The notes under the pieces were generated by a model that was given only the letters and a program-made list of their open reading frames with translations, was not told the DNA's origin and made no database searches. A program made the position numbers and the translations under genes. Positions 5,115 to 6,420 of a stretch of DNA of 6,420 nucleotides are shown here, piece after piece. The stretch is taken from NCBI GenBank assembly GCA_015655095.1, contig JAATFR010000385.1, forward strand, positions 1-6,420. Reading direction: 5' to 3'. Origin of the DNA: Hyphomicrobiales bacterium (GTDB taxonomy: Bacteria > Pseudomonadota > Alphaproteobacteria > Parvibaculales > Parvibaculaceae). Numbering within the stretch: the first letter of the stretch is position 1; each line of letters starts with the position of its first letter.

Positions 5115-6145
5115 TCATGACCATCATTGATATGGCATTGATTCTCGCTCTGGTGGTCACAGCCGTGATGATTATCAGGCTACGCAACCTTTTCGCCGTG
5201 GCGATGCTGGCAAGCGTCTTCAGCCTGCTCTCAGCCAGCCTCTTCATCGCGCTCGACGCCGTCGATGTCGCTTTTACCGAGGCGGCGGTGGGCGGCGGCA
5301 TCTCCACCGTGCTCATGCTGGGGGCTCTCGCCCTAACGGCCCGCCATGAAACTCCGGCCCGGCGCAACCAGCTTCTGCCCCTTGGCGTGACAGCCGCGAC
5401 CGGGGCTGCATTGCTTTATGGCACAGCCGACCTGCCCCTGTTTGGCGATCCCGCCGCGCCGGTCCATACGCATGTCGCGCCCTATTATCTGGCGGCGACG
5501 CCGAAAGAAATCGGCGTTGATAATTTTGTTACCGCGATCCTCGCAAGTTATCGCGGCTTCGATACGCTGGGTGAAACGATGGTTGTTTTCACTGCAGGAG
5601 TCGCCGTGCTGTTTCTGCTGCGGAGCGCGCTTCGCTTGCGTGGTGGCGTATCAGACCCTCATGGTAAAGCGTCAGGCTTGGCATGGCGGACAGGCCTGAG
5701 CTGCATGGAACATCATCTGGTGCTGCGCGTCGCCACCAAGCTCATCATTCCCCCCATGCTGCTGTTCGGGCTTTATGTACAGTTCCACGGCGACTATGGC
5801 GCGGGGGGCGGGTTTCAGGCCGGGGTGATTATCGCCGTCGCCTTCATTCTTTATGGCCTGGTCTTTGGCATTCCCCGCCTGCTACGCGCACTGCCCTGGC
5901 GCTTTATCCGCGCCTCCATGGCGGTCGGCGTGCTGCTCTATGCGTGCACGGGCATCGCCTCCATGCTGATGGGTGCCAGCTATCTCAACTATGCGCCATT
6001 CGGCGCGACGCCAGTCGAAGGCCAGCATCTGGGCATATTGCTTGTTGAGCTTGGTGTCGGCATCACAGTTGCCAGCGTCATGCTCGCGATCTTCATTGCT
6101 TTCGCCGCCCGCCTGCCCTCGCAGATAAAAGACGAGGAATGGTGA
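5111..6145 (+). CDS. mrpB: MbhD-MbhE-MrpB fusion subunit of Mrp-type antiporter
   Basis: This is a 344-residue multi-helix protein made of three modules. Residues 1-80 form a three-helix MbhD-like (DUF4040) unit with the typical DVAFTEAAVGGGISTVLMLGAL (52-73). Residues 84-175 are MbhE-like: a helix (90-104), a long periplasmic-looking loop, then GFDTLGETMVVFTAGVAVLFLLR (149-171). Residues 200-335 are the MrpB/MnhB domain, with LIIPPMLLFGLYVQFHGDYGAGGGFQAGVII (211-241) and helices to about 331. In standard Mrp systems the MbhD/MbhE-like part is the tail of MrpA, while MrpB is a separate protein of about 140 residues. Here the modules are joined to B, so the partner A/D-type subunit should lack that tail. 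GGGAGGG lies seven bases before the ATG; a second in-frame ATG at 5117 is possible. The role is in the ion-translocating membrane arm. Confidence 0.88.
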   Translation: MIMTIIDMALILALVVTAVMIIRLRNLFAVAMLASVFSLLSASLFIALDAVDVAFTEAAVGGGISTVLMLGALALTARHETPARRNQLLPLGVTAATGAALLYGTADLPLFGDPAAPVHTHVAPYYLAATPKEIGVDNFVTAILASYRGFDTLGETMVVFTAGVAVLFLLRSALRLRGGVSDPHGKASGLAWRTGLSCMEHHLVLRVATKLIIPPMLLFGLYVQFHGDYGAGGGFQAGVIIAVAFILYGLVFGIPRLLRALPWRFIRASMAVGVLLYACTGIASMLMGASYLNYAPFGATPVEGQHLGILLVELGVGITVASVMLAIFIAFAARLPSQIKDEEW

Positions 6146-6420
6146 TGGCCGATCTGATCTGCTCGCTTGTCGGTCACTACAATTACTGGATGTTCGTCAT
6201 TCTCATGATGACCGGCCTTTTCATCGTGGCGAGCCGGGGCAACCTGATCAAGAAGATCGCCGGCCTCAACATCTTCCAGACATCCGTGTTCCTGTTCTAC
6301 ATCTCCATGGGCAAGGTGACGGGCGGCACCGCGCCAGTGAATACGGGCCGGGCGGGCGAAGTTTATGCCAATCCCCTGCCCCATGTACTGATCCTGACCG
6401 CCATCGTGGTCGGCATCGCC
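6145..6420 (+). CDS. mrpC: Mrp-type Na+/H+ antiporter subunit C, 5' part
   Basis: The first 92 residues of the C subunit (MnhC/MrpC), a NuoK homologue, run off the right edge; the full protein is usually a little over 100 residues. A first helix spans about 13-29. It is followed by RGNLIKKIAGLNIFQTSVFLFYISMG (31-56), which matches the conserved second-helix region of the family, then a loop and NPLPHVLILTAIVVGIA (76-92), the characteristic start of the third helix. The ATG at 6145 overlaps the previous stop by one base and has GAGGA six bases upstream. A GTG directly before it would add one residue. NuoK-type subunits sit next to the MrpA/D-like pumping subunits. Confidence 0.93.
   Translation, partial: MADLICSLVGHYNYWMFVILMMTGLFIVASRGNLIKKIAGLNIFQTSVFLFYISMGKVTGGTAPVNTGRAGEVYANPLPHVLILTAIVVGIA

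Noticed and set aside
5989..6384. 131-codon minus-strand ORF
   Set aside because: It is antisense to the mrpB fusion and mrpC, both of which match their families over this stretch.

Overview
The window looks like a chromosomal segment of an alphaproteobacterium. The evidence is a two-domain cold-shock protein of the kind common in that class, moderately high GC with GC-rich third codon positions, and an ABC permease of the tandem NitT/TauT type. Rhodospirillales or acetic acid bacteria would fit, but that is a guess from protein style and is not demonstrated.

Layout, left to right. (1) Bases 1-459, minus strand: the N-terminal part of an ABC transporter permease that runs off the left edge. 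(2) Diverging from it across a 237-base gap, a small exported EF-hand protein (697-1212, plus) with four usable calcium loops and a fifth that ends abnormally. (3) A 346-base gap (1213-1558) with no convincing gene. (4) Minus strand: a shikimate-kinase-like P-loop protein (1559-2158) just downstream of the 3' end of a tRNA-Pro(UGG) gene (2264-2340). (5) A PaaI-type hotdog thioesterase (2525-3001, minus), separated by a strong intrinsic terminator (3043-3082) from a two-domain cold-shock protein (3110-3658, minus). (6) Diverging from the cold-shock gene across 276 bases, a tightly packed plus-strand operon from 3935 to the right edge encodes subunits of an Mrp-type multisubunit cation/proton antiporter in the order E, F, G, (MbhD+MbhE+B fusion), C. 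Adjacent genes overlap by 1-4 bases, so they are almost certainly co-transcribed and translationally coupled. The large ND5-like proton-pumping subunits (A/D type) are not in the window and would be expected to the right.

The most interesting feature is the antiporter operon. Its gene order matches the MrpE-F-G-MbhD-MbhE-MrpB-MrpC order of the archaeal membrane-bound hydrogenase (Mbh) membrane arm, and the D, E and B/F modules are joined in one 344-residue polypeptide. The second point of interest is the tRNA-flanking segment, which carries a shikimate-kinase-like protein with altered substrate-side motifs. No CRISPR array, complete insertion sequence or rRNA was seen.
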